Assembly (NCBI RefSeq): GCF_947494555.1
Contig: NZ_CANLVF010000004.1
Location: forward strand, 434,001-498,000
Source: an uncultured Roseibium sp.
GTDB taxonomy: Bacteria; Pseudomonadota; Alphaproteobacteria; Rhizobiales; Stappiaceae
Length of the DNA: 64,000 nt
Direction of reading: 5' to 3'
A model generated the notes under the pieces. That model worked only from the letters and a program-made list of their open reading frames with translations. It ran no database searches and had not been told where the DNA came from. This document shows, piece by piece, positions 54,089 to 62,709 of this stretch (position 1 is its first letter; every line of letters begins with the position of its first letter). The position numbers were made by a program, and so were the translations under genes.

Positions 54089-55083
54089 TTTTGTTCCCGT
54101 CCCGCAAACAAGAACCAGATCAGCCACAGCGCGCCAATGCCCCAGCCGATAATGAACCGCATATAGATATCCTGAACGAGTTGCCGGCCAAAACCTTCCA
54201 GAAAGGCCGCCACGAGCAGCATGAGCGCGGCGACAAGTGCCAGTTTCAGGGCATCCCGCCCGGCGTGTCGCAGCGAGGCCACCCTTGAAAGATCTCCCGG
54301 GAACAAGAGAGCTGCGCCAAGCTTGATTCCGCCGGCGCAGGCAATGCAGATTGCCGAGAGTTCCGTAACACCGTGGATCGAGAGCCAGCCGGCGATGTCG
54401 GGGCCAAGTCCCCGGTCGACATGCAGCGCGAAAAATGCTCCCAGCATCAGGCCGTTGTAGAAGGTCAGCAGGATCGCGGGTGCGCAGGCAAAAACGCCGA
54501 GCCCGAACACGAATATCGCAATTCGGGTGTTGTGGGAGAACAGATAGGTGGCGAAGGCCCCGAGCCCCGATGCGTCCGGATTTTCGTCGTAGATCACCGA
54601 TCGAAGCGCCTCGTAGGTTGCGTCCGGACCACGCCCGCCGGCAAGCTCCGCCGGCATGAAGACGTAAAACCAGTCAGCGCTTTCAAAATAGAGCAGATAG
54701 CCGGAGAGTGCGCCCAGTCCCATGCACAAGAAACCGAGCAGTATGAAGAACCAGGACCGCCTCATGGCCTGGGGTGCGCTGTAGGCAAAGAACTTCTGGA
54801 ACAGGCCGCCAAGCCGTTCCTGTGGTGCATAGACGCAAAGATAGGCGCGGGAGGTGAGCGCCTCAAGATAGCCAAGCAGGGCCTTGTCGAGCGAAATTTC
54901 CCGTGCGATCGACAGCGATGTGGTTGCCTGCCGGTAAAGCGATGCCAGGTCTCGGGCTTCGGCGAAATCCATGTGCTGCAGCCCCCGGCTTTCAGCAGAT
55001 AGGACCAGTTTTTCCAGGCGCTGCCAGTCGGCCTCCCTTTCCTTTCGAAAGCGCGCCGAACGCATGAGATCCTGATCTTTCAT
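54085..55083 (-). CDS. SpoIIM-like (stage II sporulation protein M domain) membrane protein
   Basis: 332 residues. A cytoplasmic N-terminal helical region of ~100 residues is followed by about six membrane helices with the SpoIIM pattern (SHNTRIAIFVFGLGVFACAPAILLTFYNGLMLGAF; HGVTELSAICIACAGGIKLGAALLFPG). In spore formers SpoIIM acts in peptidoglycan remodelling during engulfment; non-sporulating bacteria carry the domain beside MoxR and DUF58 genes, where its role is unknown. ATG 55083 overlaps the DUF58 stop by one base (TGATG). Confidence 0.88.
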   Translation of the reverse strand: MKDQDLMRSARFRKEREADWQRLEKLVLSAESRGLQHMDFAEARDLASLYRQATTSLSIAREISLDKALLGYLEALTSRAYLCVYAPQERLGGLFQKFFAYSAPQAMRRSWFFILLGFLCMGLGALSGYLLYFESADWFYVFMPAELAGGRGPDATYEALRSVIYDENPDASGLGAFATYLFSHNTRIAIFVFGLGVFACAPAILLTFYNGLMLGAFFALHVDRGLGPDIAGWLSIHGVTELSAICIACAGGIKLGAALLFPGDLSRVASLRHAGRDALKLALVAALMLLVAAFLEGFGRQLVQDIYMRFIIGWGIGALWLIWFLFAGREQK

Positions 55084-56381
55084 CAAATCATCTCCCGCGC
55101 CTTGATCTCTAAATAGGTTGAAATCAAACGGGCCGTTACGGCATTTGGCTTTGCATCGACGATGGTAACACCCATGCGCGCAAGCCGCTCCAGAACCAGC
55201 CGCCTTTCATTGATGGACTGGTTTGCAGCCACAATTGTTGCCGCGCCCTCAAGATTGTCCGGGGCCGTTTCGATCAGCGTTTCCAGGTCCGGATCGCGAA
55301 TGGCGACAAAAATCAAGAGGTGCCGTTTGGCGAGAATTCCGATGTTCTCGATGAGGAGTTCGGCGGACGTCGTGTCGATGAAGTCGGTGAAGACAATGAT
55401 GAGGCTGCGTTTCGGGGTGCGTGCGTTCAGCTCCGTCAGGGCCAGGGTGTGGTTGGTCTCGCGGCTGACATAAGTGAGTTCGGCCGTCCAGTTGCGCAGA
55501 CGGGCAAAGGCGGTCCTTCCCGGTGCGGGTGCTGCGAATGTGCGCGGGCGTACATCATAGGAATAGTAGCCGACGAGGTCGCCGCCGATGGCCGCGGCCC
55601 AGGCCGTCGCAAGGCCGGCAGTAACCGCGTGATCGATCTTGGGCAGGCCGCCGATTTCCTCGCGCATCAAGTAGCCATTGTCGAGGGCGATGATGACATG
55701 GTGATTGCGTTCCGCGCGCAGCTCCTTGGCAACAAGCGAGCGCCGGCGGGCCGACCGTTTCCAGTCGATCGACTTGATGTCCATGCCCGGCACAAAATCG
55801 CGAAGCTGATGAAATTCCGACCCTTCTCCCAAGGCCCGGTTTTCCTTGACCCCGTAAAGCGTTGACATGACGGTCGTCGTGATTTCTCCGGACTGAACCT
55901 GTCGGATATTGGGCACGACGCGAAGCTCGGCGCCCAGATCAAGGCGGGGCACGAATTCCAGCAGTCTGAGGCGCGATTCCCAAAAGAGCCAAAGATGCTC
56001 CAGGCGCCAGACACCGCGCCGTACGGCGCGTACCGGGACGCTTGCGGCAAAGCCTCCGCTTGCGCCTTGGTAAAATGCGATGTCGTGTTCGCCGCTCAGT
56101 CCTTCCGGCCATTCGAGCCTCGCGTAAAGTTCGGCAGGTGCGCTTTCAAGGCTGAGCCGGAGCTCAACGGTCTCGCCGACAAAGATCTCCGGCGGGGCTT
56201 CAAAGGAAAGGTTCCTCGGGCGCCGCAGGGAAGACGCCATGTCAAAGGCGATCAGAAGGCCGAGAAGAACCCATGGCAGGATCGCAAGGTCACGCAGGGC
56301 CGTGCTGGCGACAATCATGATCAAAGAGATCAGGAGTGTGCCTGAGGCAAAAACCAGCAGTCTTTTGGACGGACGGATCAG
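55083..56381 (-). CDS. DUF58 domain-containing protein
   Basis: 432 residues if started at CTG 56381. Two N-terminal helices, then the DUF58 core with GEGSEFHQLRDFVPGMDIKSIDWKRSARRRSLVAKE, and a vWA-like C-terminal half whose metal site is degenerate (ALDNGYLM). DUF58 proteins partner MoxR ATPases. CTG 56381 overlaps the moxR stop (CTGA) and has GAGG seven bases upstream; the reading is L-IRPSKRLLVFASGT, matching the usual IRPSRRL start. The first standard start is TTG 56324. Membrane-bound, cytoplasmic or periplasmic face uncertain. Confidence 0.88.
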   Translation of the reverse strand: MIRPSKRLLVFASGTLLISLIMIVASTALRDLAILPWVLLGLLIAFDMASSLRRPRNLSFEAPPEIFVGETVELRLSLESAPAELYARLEWPEGLSGEHDIAFYQGASGGFAASVPVRAVRRGVWRLEHLWLFWESRLRLLEFVPRLDLGAELRVVPNIRQVQSGEITTTVMSTLYGVKENRALGEGSEFHQLRDFVPGMDIKSIDWKRSARRRSLVAKELRAERNHHVIIALDNGYLMREEIGGLPKIDHAVTAGLATAWAAAIGGDLVGYYSYDVRPRTFAAPAPGRTAFARLRNWTAELTYVSRETNHTLALTELNARTPKRSLIIVFTDFIDTTSAELLIENIGILAKRHLLIFVAIRDPDLETLIETAPDNLEGAATIVAANQSINERRLVLERLARMGVTIVDAKPNAVTARLISTYLEIKAREMI

Positions 56382-57334
56382 CGTGGGGCCTCGATCTGGT
56401 TGAGGATGTTTTCCAGGACCTGGTCGGAACTGCGGCCTTCGATTTCAGCGGCAGGACCAAGCACGATCCGGTGCCGGAGTGCGGGAACAAACAACCGCTT
56501 GACGTCGTCCGGAATCGCAAAATCCCGGCCGTTGAGCGCCGCTGTCGCGCGCGTAGCACTCACCAGGGCATCGGCCGCACGTGTCGATGCGCCAAAGGCG
56601 ATCTCCGAGTTCTCGCGTGTTGCCCGCACCAGGCGGAGAATGTAGGCGAGTATGTCGTCTTTCAGAATGATCCCGTCGACCAGAGCACGGGTTTCGGCAA
56701 GCGCGGCAGCATCAAGAACCTTGGACAAGTTCGCGGTTTCGAGACCGGATTCCAGCGGTTGCGCCGCATGTTGGCGCAGGATCGCCATTTCGATCGCCTC
56801 GGGTGGAAAGTCGATCACGAGCTTGAAGAGGAACCGGTCAAGCTGGGCCTCTGGAAGCGGATAGGTGCCCTGTTGCTCAATAGGGTTCTGGGTGGCCACA
56901 ACGACGAATTCACTGCCGAGGGAATGATCGGTTCCATCGATGCTGACCGTGCGTTCGTTCATGGCCTGCAGAAGAGCTGCCTGGGTTTTTGGCGGAGCAC
57001 GGTTGATTTCGTCTGCCAGAAGCACCTGTGAAAACACAGGCCCCTTGGTCAGGACGAAGTTGTTGGTGCGGAAATCGAAGATGGAGGTGCCGAGAACATC
57101 GCCCGGCATCAGATCCGGCGTGAACTGAATGCGGCCGAAGTCCAGGTCCAGTGCGGCCGCAAAGCTTCTGGCAAGGAGCGTCTTTGCGGTTCCGGGAGGT
57201 CCTTCGAGCAGGACGTGCCCGCGTGCGAACAAGGAGACCAACAGGAGGTCTATGATTTCGTCCTGACCGAGAACCGTTCGTCCGATCTCGGCCCGCAGGG
57301 CGTCTGTCCGTTGGCGGAGGACCTCAAGTGTCAT
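56378..57334 (-). CDS. MoxR family AAA+ ATPase
   Basis: 318 residues. Walker A GPPGTAKT, Walker B VLLADEINRAPPKTQAALLQAM, sensor 1 VATQNPIEQQGTYPLPEAQLDRFLFK, sensor 2 ASTRAADAL. MoxR ATPases act as chaperones or metal-insertion factors for vWA-domain partners, here probably the DUF58 protein encoded next. ATG 57334 overlaps the preceding DUF4350 gene by 11 bases. Cytoplasmic. Confidence 0.95.
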   Translation of the reverse strand: MTLEVLRQRTDALRAEIGRTVLGQDEIIDLLLVSLFARGHVLLEGPPGTAKTLLARSFAAALDLDFGRIQFTPDLMPGDVLGTSIFDFRTNNFVLTKGPVFSQVLLADEINRAPPKTQAALLQAMNERTVSIDGTDHSLGSEFVVVATQNPIEQQGTYPLPEAQLDRFLFKLVIDFPPEAIEMAILRQHAAQPLESGLETANLSKVLDAAALAETRALVDGIILKDDILAYILRLVRATRENSEIAFGASTRAADALVSATRATAALNGRDFAIPDDVKRLFVPALRHRIVLGPAAEIEGRSSDQVLENILNQIEAPR

Positions 57335-58655
57335 GAGTGATTTGCTCCAAAACCTGTTCAAATTCATCAATCAGATGGATTGCCTCAGTCGCATGCGTGC
57401 GGACCGGCAATTGTCGAATATTTGCAAGGACCGATCTGAGCCGGGCTGCCTCATCAGGGTGCTGACGGTCCGCAAAGTGCAGAAACTCGTCTTCCTTTGC
57501 ATAGTGGCCAGCATGGGCGGGACCAAACAGGGTCGCGGCAACGGCCGAAATGCGAGCGGAAACGTATTCGCGCACCAGTGCTCCGTCCTGTCCAGAGAGG
57601 CGTAACAACCGGGCCCGCGCCTCAATGGCCAGCGCCTTTCCGGCCCCCGAAGACGCACGGTCACGCAGTATCGGTCCATAGCGAAGCGATGCGCGCCAGA
57701 GGAACAAGACCAGCAGCAGACCGCCTCCAAGCCACAGGATAAGGAACGGCGGTCCGAAAAAACGGCTGAGATCGGCCCAGGTCCGCTCGCGTACCGGCTC
57801 CTGAAATGGATCGCGCAACCACGACGCCCTGCTGTAGTCGATCACGATGTTGCCCTCGTCGATGTTCGATGACAGGACATCAATTGCGATCCGGGCGTTG
57901 TCACCAAGGCGAAGGCCGTGATTGTTCAAAAGGTCCGGGTCGGACAGCACCAGAACACGTTCGCGTTCACCATCATCTGGATCTGTGCTGCGCGGCAGCG
58001 GACACTCGCCTAGGATCATCGCGTCCGAGCTTCCGATTAGCGGCGTACAGCCGGCGCTGCGGAACATCTGTGCCGCATAAAGATTTGCGCGAAGCCGGGT
58101 TCCGTCCCCGGACTGATAGCTGAACTCCGTAAACGGCGTTGTCGCATAAACCAGTTCGGGCGTGCCGCCGCCGGTGATCTCGTTCAGCGTGCGCTCGATC
58201 TGTTTCGGGTCGTTGAGCAGAACCGGGTGTGCGAGACCGGTCAGCCGCATCCCGCTTTTCCATTTGGGCAGCACGACGAGAGTCGGGACCCTTCGTGCTT
58301 TCGTCAGGATGACGTCGGTTGACAGGTCGTACTCATCCTGCTGCAGCAATAACTCTTCCTTGGTCGACGGTGGCGTGCGCGCGTTGTCCAGTGAGGTGTC
58401 GTAAACAGGCAGGATCAGCAGGTCGACAGTCGTCTGATCGATGGGCCAGCCGCCTGCAAAATTATACGATGTAACGTCGTTCGAGGTCAGCCAGATCTGC
58501 AAACCGTCGAGGCCGGCGGGCGAGCTGCGCAGCGATTGCTGACGTTGCGACATGACATACCAGAGCCCGGCAACGACAACGATGAGCACCGCGGCAATCA
58601 TGAGAAATTCGATGCGCGGTCCGTTGGGCCGGGTTTCGGTGGATGTTGTGCTCAT
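57324..58655 (-). CDS. DUF4350 domain-containing membrane protein
   Basis: 443 residues. Membrane helix at ~17-37, a ~250-residue external beta/alpha region (DGLQIWLTSNDVTSYNFAGGWPID, VDLLILPVYDTS, IDYSRASWLRDPFQE), a second helix ~318-338 (PPFLILWLGGGLLLVLF) and a cytoplasmic C-terminal domain of ~100 residues. This is the DUF4350 layout, a glutamine-amidotransferase-like fold without obvious catalytic residues. Found with MoxR and DUF58 genes. ATG 58655 overlaps the upstream stop (ATGA). Confidence 0.85.
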   Translation of the reverse strand: MSTTSTETRPNGPRIEFLMIAAVLIVVVAGLWYVMSQRQQSLRSSPAGLDGLQIWLTSNDVTSYNFAGGWPIDQTTVDLLILPVYDTSLDNARTPPSTKEELLLQQDEYDLSTDVILTKARRVPTLVVLPKWKSGMRLTGLAHPVLLNDPKQIERTLNEITGGGTPELVYATTPFTEFSYQSGDGTRLRANLYAAQMFRSAGCTPLIGSSDAMILGECPLPRSTDPDDGERERVLVLSDPDLLNNHGLRLGDNARIAIDVLSSNIDEGNIVIDYSRASWLRDPFQEPVRERTWADLSRFFGPPFLILWLGGGLLLVLFLWRASLRYGPILRDRASSGAGKALAIEARARLLRLSGQDGALVREYVSARISAVAATLFGPAHAGHYAKEDEFLHFADRQHPDEAARLRSVLANIRQLPVRTHATEAIHLIDEFEQVLEQITHDT

Positions 58656-59368
58656 GCGCCTCCGGCTCCCAGTAGCTGCTGGCAGGAAGAGACATGGTTC
58701 CGGAATTCGTCTTCGGTGACATCGCGTCCCCCGAACTGAACGCGTTCACTGTTCAGAACCAATGTTCGCAGAACCGTATGCTGGGTCTGTTCGAGGGGGA
58801 TGTGACCAAGGGTGTCGCGCGCTGTCCAACTGCGCTGCATCAATACGCCATGAGTGGAGGCCAGGGATGCCAGCACCTTCTGAGTGAGAAGGACAAGCGC
58901 CCGGCGCCGGTCTTCTATGCGCAGAATGTCGTTGAAAGAACCCAGTTTTTCAGCCCAGGCAGGCGTGTTTTGCGTGTTCGACCCGCGCTGGCTGCCGGGA
59001 TTTTCCGCGTCCCGGTTAAGCGAAACCGCGATGTTCCCGCCAAAGCGCAGAACAACAAATACGATCCCTGCCAACACAAGACCGGCTATGATCGCCGAGA
59101 TCCACCTGGCGCTGCCGACTTGCCCCGTACTGACTTCCGTCTCGCGGGTTTGCGGCGCGGGTTGTTGCTGTGTGTCCAGTTCCGGCGCCGGTGCGGTCGG
59201 GTCAAAATACGCGACATCGGAATCAATCCCGCGCAGACGGATCGACCGCAGATATTCGGTACCTGCTTCGCCGATTTCGACGGGCTCTTGAACCGCCTCC
59301 TGGGCGCTGGTTTGGAATACAGAGGCCGCGAAGCTGAAAATGCATGCAATCAGAAATAAACAACGCAT
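58652..59368 (-). CDS. DUF4129-like membrane protein
   Basis: 238 residues. Signal peptide (MRCLFLIACIFSFAASVFQTSAQ|EA), an external region of ~65 residues, one membrane helix (ISAIIAGLVLAGIVFVVLRF), and a cytoplasmic C-terminal RSWTARDTLGHIP...SERVQFGGRDVTEDEFR segment like DUF4129. First gene of the moxR operon; its 3' end overlaps DUF4350 by four bases. ATG 59368 fits the signal peptide; an open upstream frame to 59452 overlaps the acnB terminator. Confidence 0.78.
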   Translation of the reverse strand: MRCLFLIACIFSFAASVFQTSAQEAVQEPVEIGEAGTEYLRSIRLRGIDSDVAYFDPTAPAPELDTQQQPAPQTRETEVSTGQVGSARWISAIIAGLVLAGIVFVVLRFGGNIAVSLNRDAENPGSQRGSNTQNTPAWAEKLGSFNDILRIEDRRRALVLLTQKVLASLASTHGVLMQRSWTARDTLGHIPLEQTQHTVLRTLVLNSERVQFGGRDVTEDEFRNHVSSCQQLLGAGGA

Positions 59369-59437
59369 GCCGTTTGATAGCGGGAACCGGTTAACGGCGC
59401 AATAATCGTTAGCGGCCGAAGTGCCGAAAAGTTTGTC

Positions 59438-59465
59438 CGGCAGCGGCGTCAATCCGCCGCTGCCG
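59438..59465 (-). terminator. Hairpin terminator candidate after acnB
   Basis: CGGCAGCGGCG/CGCCGCTGCCG, a perfect 11-bp stem with a 6-base loop, just past the acnB stop. On the minus strand it is followed by ACAAACTTTTC, a weak T-tract. It separates acnB from the DUF4129-like gene. Confidence 0.6.
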
Positions 59466-59471
59466 ACAGTC

Positions 59472-62264
59472 TTAGAAGTGGACCGATTTTGTGTCCAAAG
59501 GCTTTTGCAGGGGCGGTGCGAATTTGGTCAGGTCGATACCCTCGACTGCTGTCTTGTATTCGTCCACGGTCGGTGTTCTGCCGAGGATTGCGGAGAGAAC
59601 GACAACGGGTGTCGATGCAAGCAGGGATTCGCCCTTCTTGTCGTCGGAGTCCTCGACAACACGGCCTTTGAAAAGACGCGTCGATGTTGCAAGCACCGTG
59701 TCGCCCTTCGCTGCCTTCTCCTGGTTGCCCATGCAAAGGTTACATCCGGGCCGTTCCAGATAGAGAATGTTCTCGTATTCGACGCGAGCGGCCTGTTTCG
59801 GTGCCGTATCGTCGAATTCGAAGCCGGAATATTTCTGCAGGACGGCCCAGTCGCCTTCCTCCTTGAGCTCATCGATGATGTTGTAGGTCGGTGCGGCGAC
59901 GACAAGAGGTGCCTTGAACTCGACGCTGCCGGAGTCCTTCTCAAGGTTCTTCAGCATCTGCGCGACGATTTTCACGTCGCCCTTGTGCACCATGCAGGAG
60001 CCTACAAAGCCGAGATCCACTTTCTTCTCGGCATTGTAGTGGGAAATCGGCCGGATCGTATCGTGCGTGTAGCGCTTGGAGATATCGGCGTTGTTGACGT
60101 CCGGATCCGCGATCATCGGCTCGTTGATCTCGTCGAGGTCGACAACGACCTCCGCGAAATACTTGGCGTTGGCATCTGGCGACAGTGCCGGCTTTTCTCC
60201 GGACCTGACTTCCGCGATGCGCTGTTCGGCGATGTCGATCAAGCCCTGCAGCATCCGGTTTTCATTGTCCATGCCCTTGTCGATCATGGTCTTGATGCGG
60301 GCTTTGGCGATTTCGAGGGATTCAATCAGCGTTTCGTCTTCGGAAATGCAGATGGATGCCTTGGCCTTCATTTCGGCGGTCCAGTCCGTGAAGGTGAAGG
60401 CCTGGTCAGCCAGCAACGTTCCGATATGTACCTCGATGATCCGTCCCTGGAAGACGTTGTCTCCGAACTGCTTCAGCATCTGTGCCTGGGTCGCGTGAAC
60501 GACGTCGCGGAAATCCATGTGATCCGCCATGGCGCCCTTGAAGGTCACTTTTACGGATTCGGGGACCGGCATGGTTGCTTCGCCGGTGGCAAGCGCGAGT
60601 GCAACCGTGCCGGAGTCAGCGCCGAAGGCGACGCCTTTTGACATGCGCGTGTGGGAGTCCCCGCCGATGATGATGGCCCAGTCATCCACTGTGATGTCGT
60701 TCAGGACCTTGTGGATGACGTCCGTCATGGAGTGGTAGACGCCCTTTGGGTCGCGCGCCGTGATCAGGCCGAACCTGTGCATGAAGGCCATTAGTCTCGG
60801 CGTGTTGGCCTGCGCTTTCAGATCCCAGACCGAAGCTGTGTGACAGCCGGACTGGTAGGCACCGTCGACGGTCGGCGAGAGAACGGTCGCCGCCATTGCT
60901 TCGAGTTCCTGGGATGTCATCAGCCCGGTGGTGTCCTGCGAACCGACAATGTTCACCTCGACCCTGACATCGGACCCGGCATGGAGAACCGTACCTGGTT
61001 TCACACCGACAGCATTCTTGTTGAAGATCTTTTCAACCGCTGTCAGGCCCTGGCCTTCGTGGGACACGACCTTGGACGGTGCGAAAGCGGATTTCAGTTC
61101 GATGCCGAGAGCGTCTGCGGCAAAGCTCTGCAGTTTCTTGCCGAACACGATCGCATACGATCCGCCGGCCTTGATGAACTCGAGCTTCTGCGGCGTAAAG
61201 GAAGAAGCGACATCGACGAGTTCGTCTCCGCCCTCGCCGTTCAGAAGCTTCTTCGTCCTGGTGTTGATGGTCAGGACGGTTCCGGTCTCGACAGAGTATT
61301 TCTGTTCAAGGACAGGGTTTCCGTCGTTGTTCAGAATTGGGTTGCCGTCGTCATCCAGCTTCTTGACCCAGTTTTTCAGGTCGATACCGATGCCACCGGT
61401 AACGCCGACAGTCGTCAGGAAGATCGGAGAAATGCCGTTCGTGCCAGCGACAATCGGGGCAAAATTCACAAACGGGACATAGGGGCTGGCCTGTTGCCCG
61501 GTCCACAGGGCGACGTTGTTGACGCCGGACATCCGCGACGAACCGACACCCATCGTGCCTTTTTCGGCAATCAGCATTACCTGCTTGTCCGGATGCTGCA
61601 GCTTCAGCGCCTGAATTTCCTCCTGGGCTCTCTCGGAAATCATGCATTTGCCATGCAGTTCACGATCGGCGCGGGAGTGGGCCTGGTTTCCGGGTGACAG
61701 AAGATCCGTGGAGATATCGCCTTCCGCTGCGATATAGGTAACGACCTTGATTTCCTCGTCAATCTCCGGAAGCTTTGTGAAAAATTCCGCGTTGGCGTAG
61801 CTCTCGACGATGTCTTTGGCAATTTCATTGCCGGCGTCCAGTGCTTCTTTCAGGCGGCTGGTATCCGCGTCGTAAAGGAAGACCTGTGTTTTCAGTACTT
61901 CGGCTGCGTTCCGGGCAATTGTCTTGTCTTCGCCGAGGGCGAGGTCAAGGAGGACTTCAACCGACGGGCCGCCTTTCATGTGCGACAGGAGTTCGAAGGC
62001 GAATGCGGCCGAGATTTCTTCGACTACCGAATTGCCAAGAATGATTTCTTTGAGAAACTTCGCTTTTTCACCTGCGGCGCTCGTCGTGCCGGGCAGCGTG
62101 TTGTAGATGAAGAACTTCAGGGAGTCCTGCCGGTGCTCGTTTCCCGCTTCCTTGATCTGAGCGACGATCTCTTTCACTAGGCCACCGTCATCAATGGGCT
62201 TCGGATGCAGGCCCTGGTCTTTGCGTGTTTCGATTTCTTGCAGGTAGTCTGAATACAAGCTCAT
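59472..62264 (-). CDS. acnB: Aconitate hydratase B
   Basis: 930 residues. The N-terminal ~160 residues form the HEAT-like domain that marks AcnB (LYSDYLQEIETRKDQG), followed by a swivel domain, then the three cluster domains with QSGCHTASVWDL and PGCNLCMGNQEKAAKGD supplying the three Cys of the [4Fe-4S] cluster. Isomerises citrate to isocitrate in the TCA cycle; AcnB is also an RNA-binding iron sensor in enterics and can hydrate 2-methyl-cis-aconitate. ATG 62264. Divergent from acnA; most alphaproteobacteria have only AcnA, so a second enzyme is notable. Confidence 0.96.
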   Translation of the reverse strand: MSLYSDYLQEIETRKDQGLHPKPIDDGGLVKEIVAQIKEAGNEHRQDSLKFFIYNTLPGTTSAAGEKAKFLKEIILGNSVVEEISAAFAFELLSHMKGGPSVEVLLDLALGEDKTIARNAAEVLKTQVFLYDADTSRLKEALDAGNEIAKDIVESYANAEFFTKLPEIDEEIKVVTYIAAEGDISTDLLSPGNQAHSRADRELHGKCMISERAQEEIQALKLQHPDKQVMLIAEKGTMGVGSSRMSGVNNVALWTGQQASPYVPFVNFAPIVAGTNGISPIFLTTVGVTGGIGIDLKNWVKKLDDDGNPILNNDGNPVLEQKYSVETGTVLTINTRTKKLLNGEGGDELVDVASSFTPQKLEFIKAGGSYAIVFGKKLQSFAADALGIELKSAFAPSKVVSHEGQGLTAVEKIFNKNAVGVKPGTVLHAGSDVRVEVNIVGSQDTTGLMTSQELEAMAATVLSPTVDGAYQSGCHTASVWDLKAQANTPRLMAFMHRFGLITARDPKGVYHSMTDVIHKVLNDITVDDWAIIIGGDSHTRMSKGVAFGADSGTVALALATGEATMPVPESVKVTFKGAMADHMDFRDVVHATQAQMLKQFGDNVFQGRIIEVHIGTLLADQAFTFTDWTAEMKAKASICISEDETLIESLEIAKARIKTMIDKGMDNENRMLQGLIDIAEQRIAEVRSGEKPALSPDANAKYFAEVVVDLDEINEPMIADPDVNNADISKRYTHDTIRPISHYNAEKKVDLGFVGSCMVHKGDVKIVAQMLKNLEKDSGSVEFKAPLVVAAPTYNIIDELKEEGDWAVLQKYSGFEFDDTAPKQAARVEYENILYLERPGCNLCMGNQEKAAKGDTVLATSTRLFKGRVVEDSDDKKGESLLASTPVVVLSAILGRTPTVDEYKTAVEGIDLTKFAPPLQKPLDTKSVHF

Positions 62265-62709
62265 GATGGGTCCCGGCGTTCTGACATTGATTGAAGCTTG
62301 ATCACCGGATCACGGTCTAACTGGCGTGCCGGAACAAGCTGGTTGAGCGAGGTCTTAGTTCAGTATACAATGGTATGCAATATCTTTCTGTTCAATAGTT
62401 ATGGGTCTTTTTCAGGGCTCGCATACCTGGTTGTCCTGACTTCGCTGGCAAGCGCTCTAAATGGACGGAGATACAACACGATCAATTCTGATCAGGCCGG
62501 AAACGTGCTGTCTGGCGATCAAGGCCAAAGATTGGTATAGGGGCGACGCATCCAATTGCGGTGGCGAAGGAGGGAGAGGCTCTCAATCGCATCCCCGCGA
62601 ACATACGCCGGGCGAGACCCTTGACGGTCACCGTTCGGTGCCAAGAGAGATTATGCCAGGCCGGAGCAGATTTGACCGGACCTGCGGACAATTCAGGAGA
62701 TCGCGCGCC
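62265..62709. other. Divergent regulatory region between acnB and acnA
   Basis: About 445 bases between the two aconitase genes. A GTATAC-N4-GTATGC pair (62363-62378) lies ~100 bases upstream of acnB and could be a regulator site of the GntR/FCD kind. No gene is supported here. Confidence 0.45.

Noticed and set aside
59421..60641. Plus-strand open frame of 406 codons inside acnB
   Set aside because: Antisense to acnB coding sequence with its cluster cysteines; no ribosome site and no domain.
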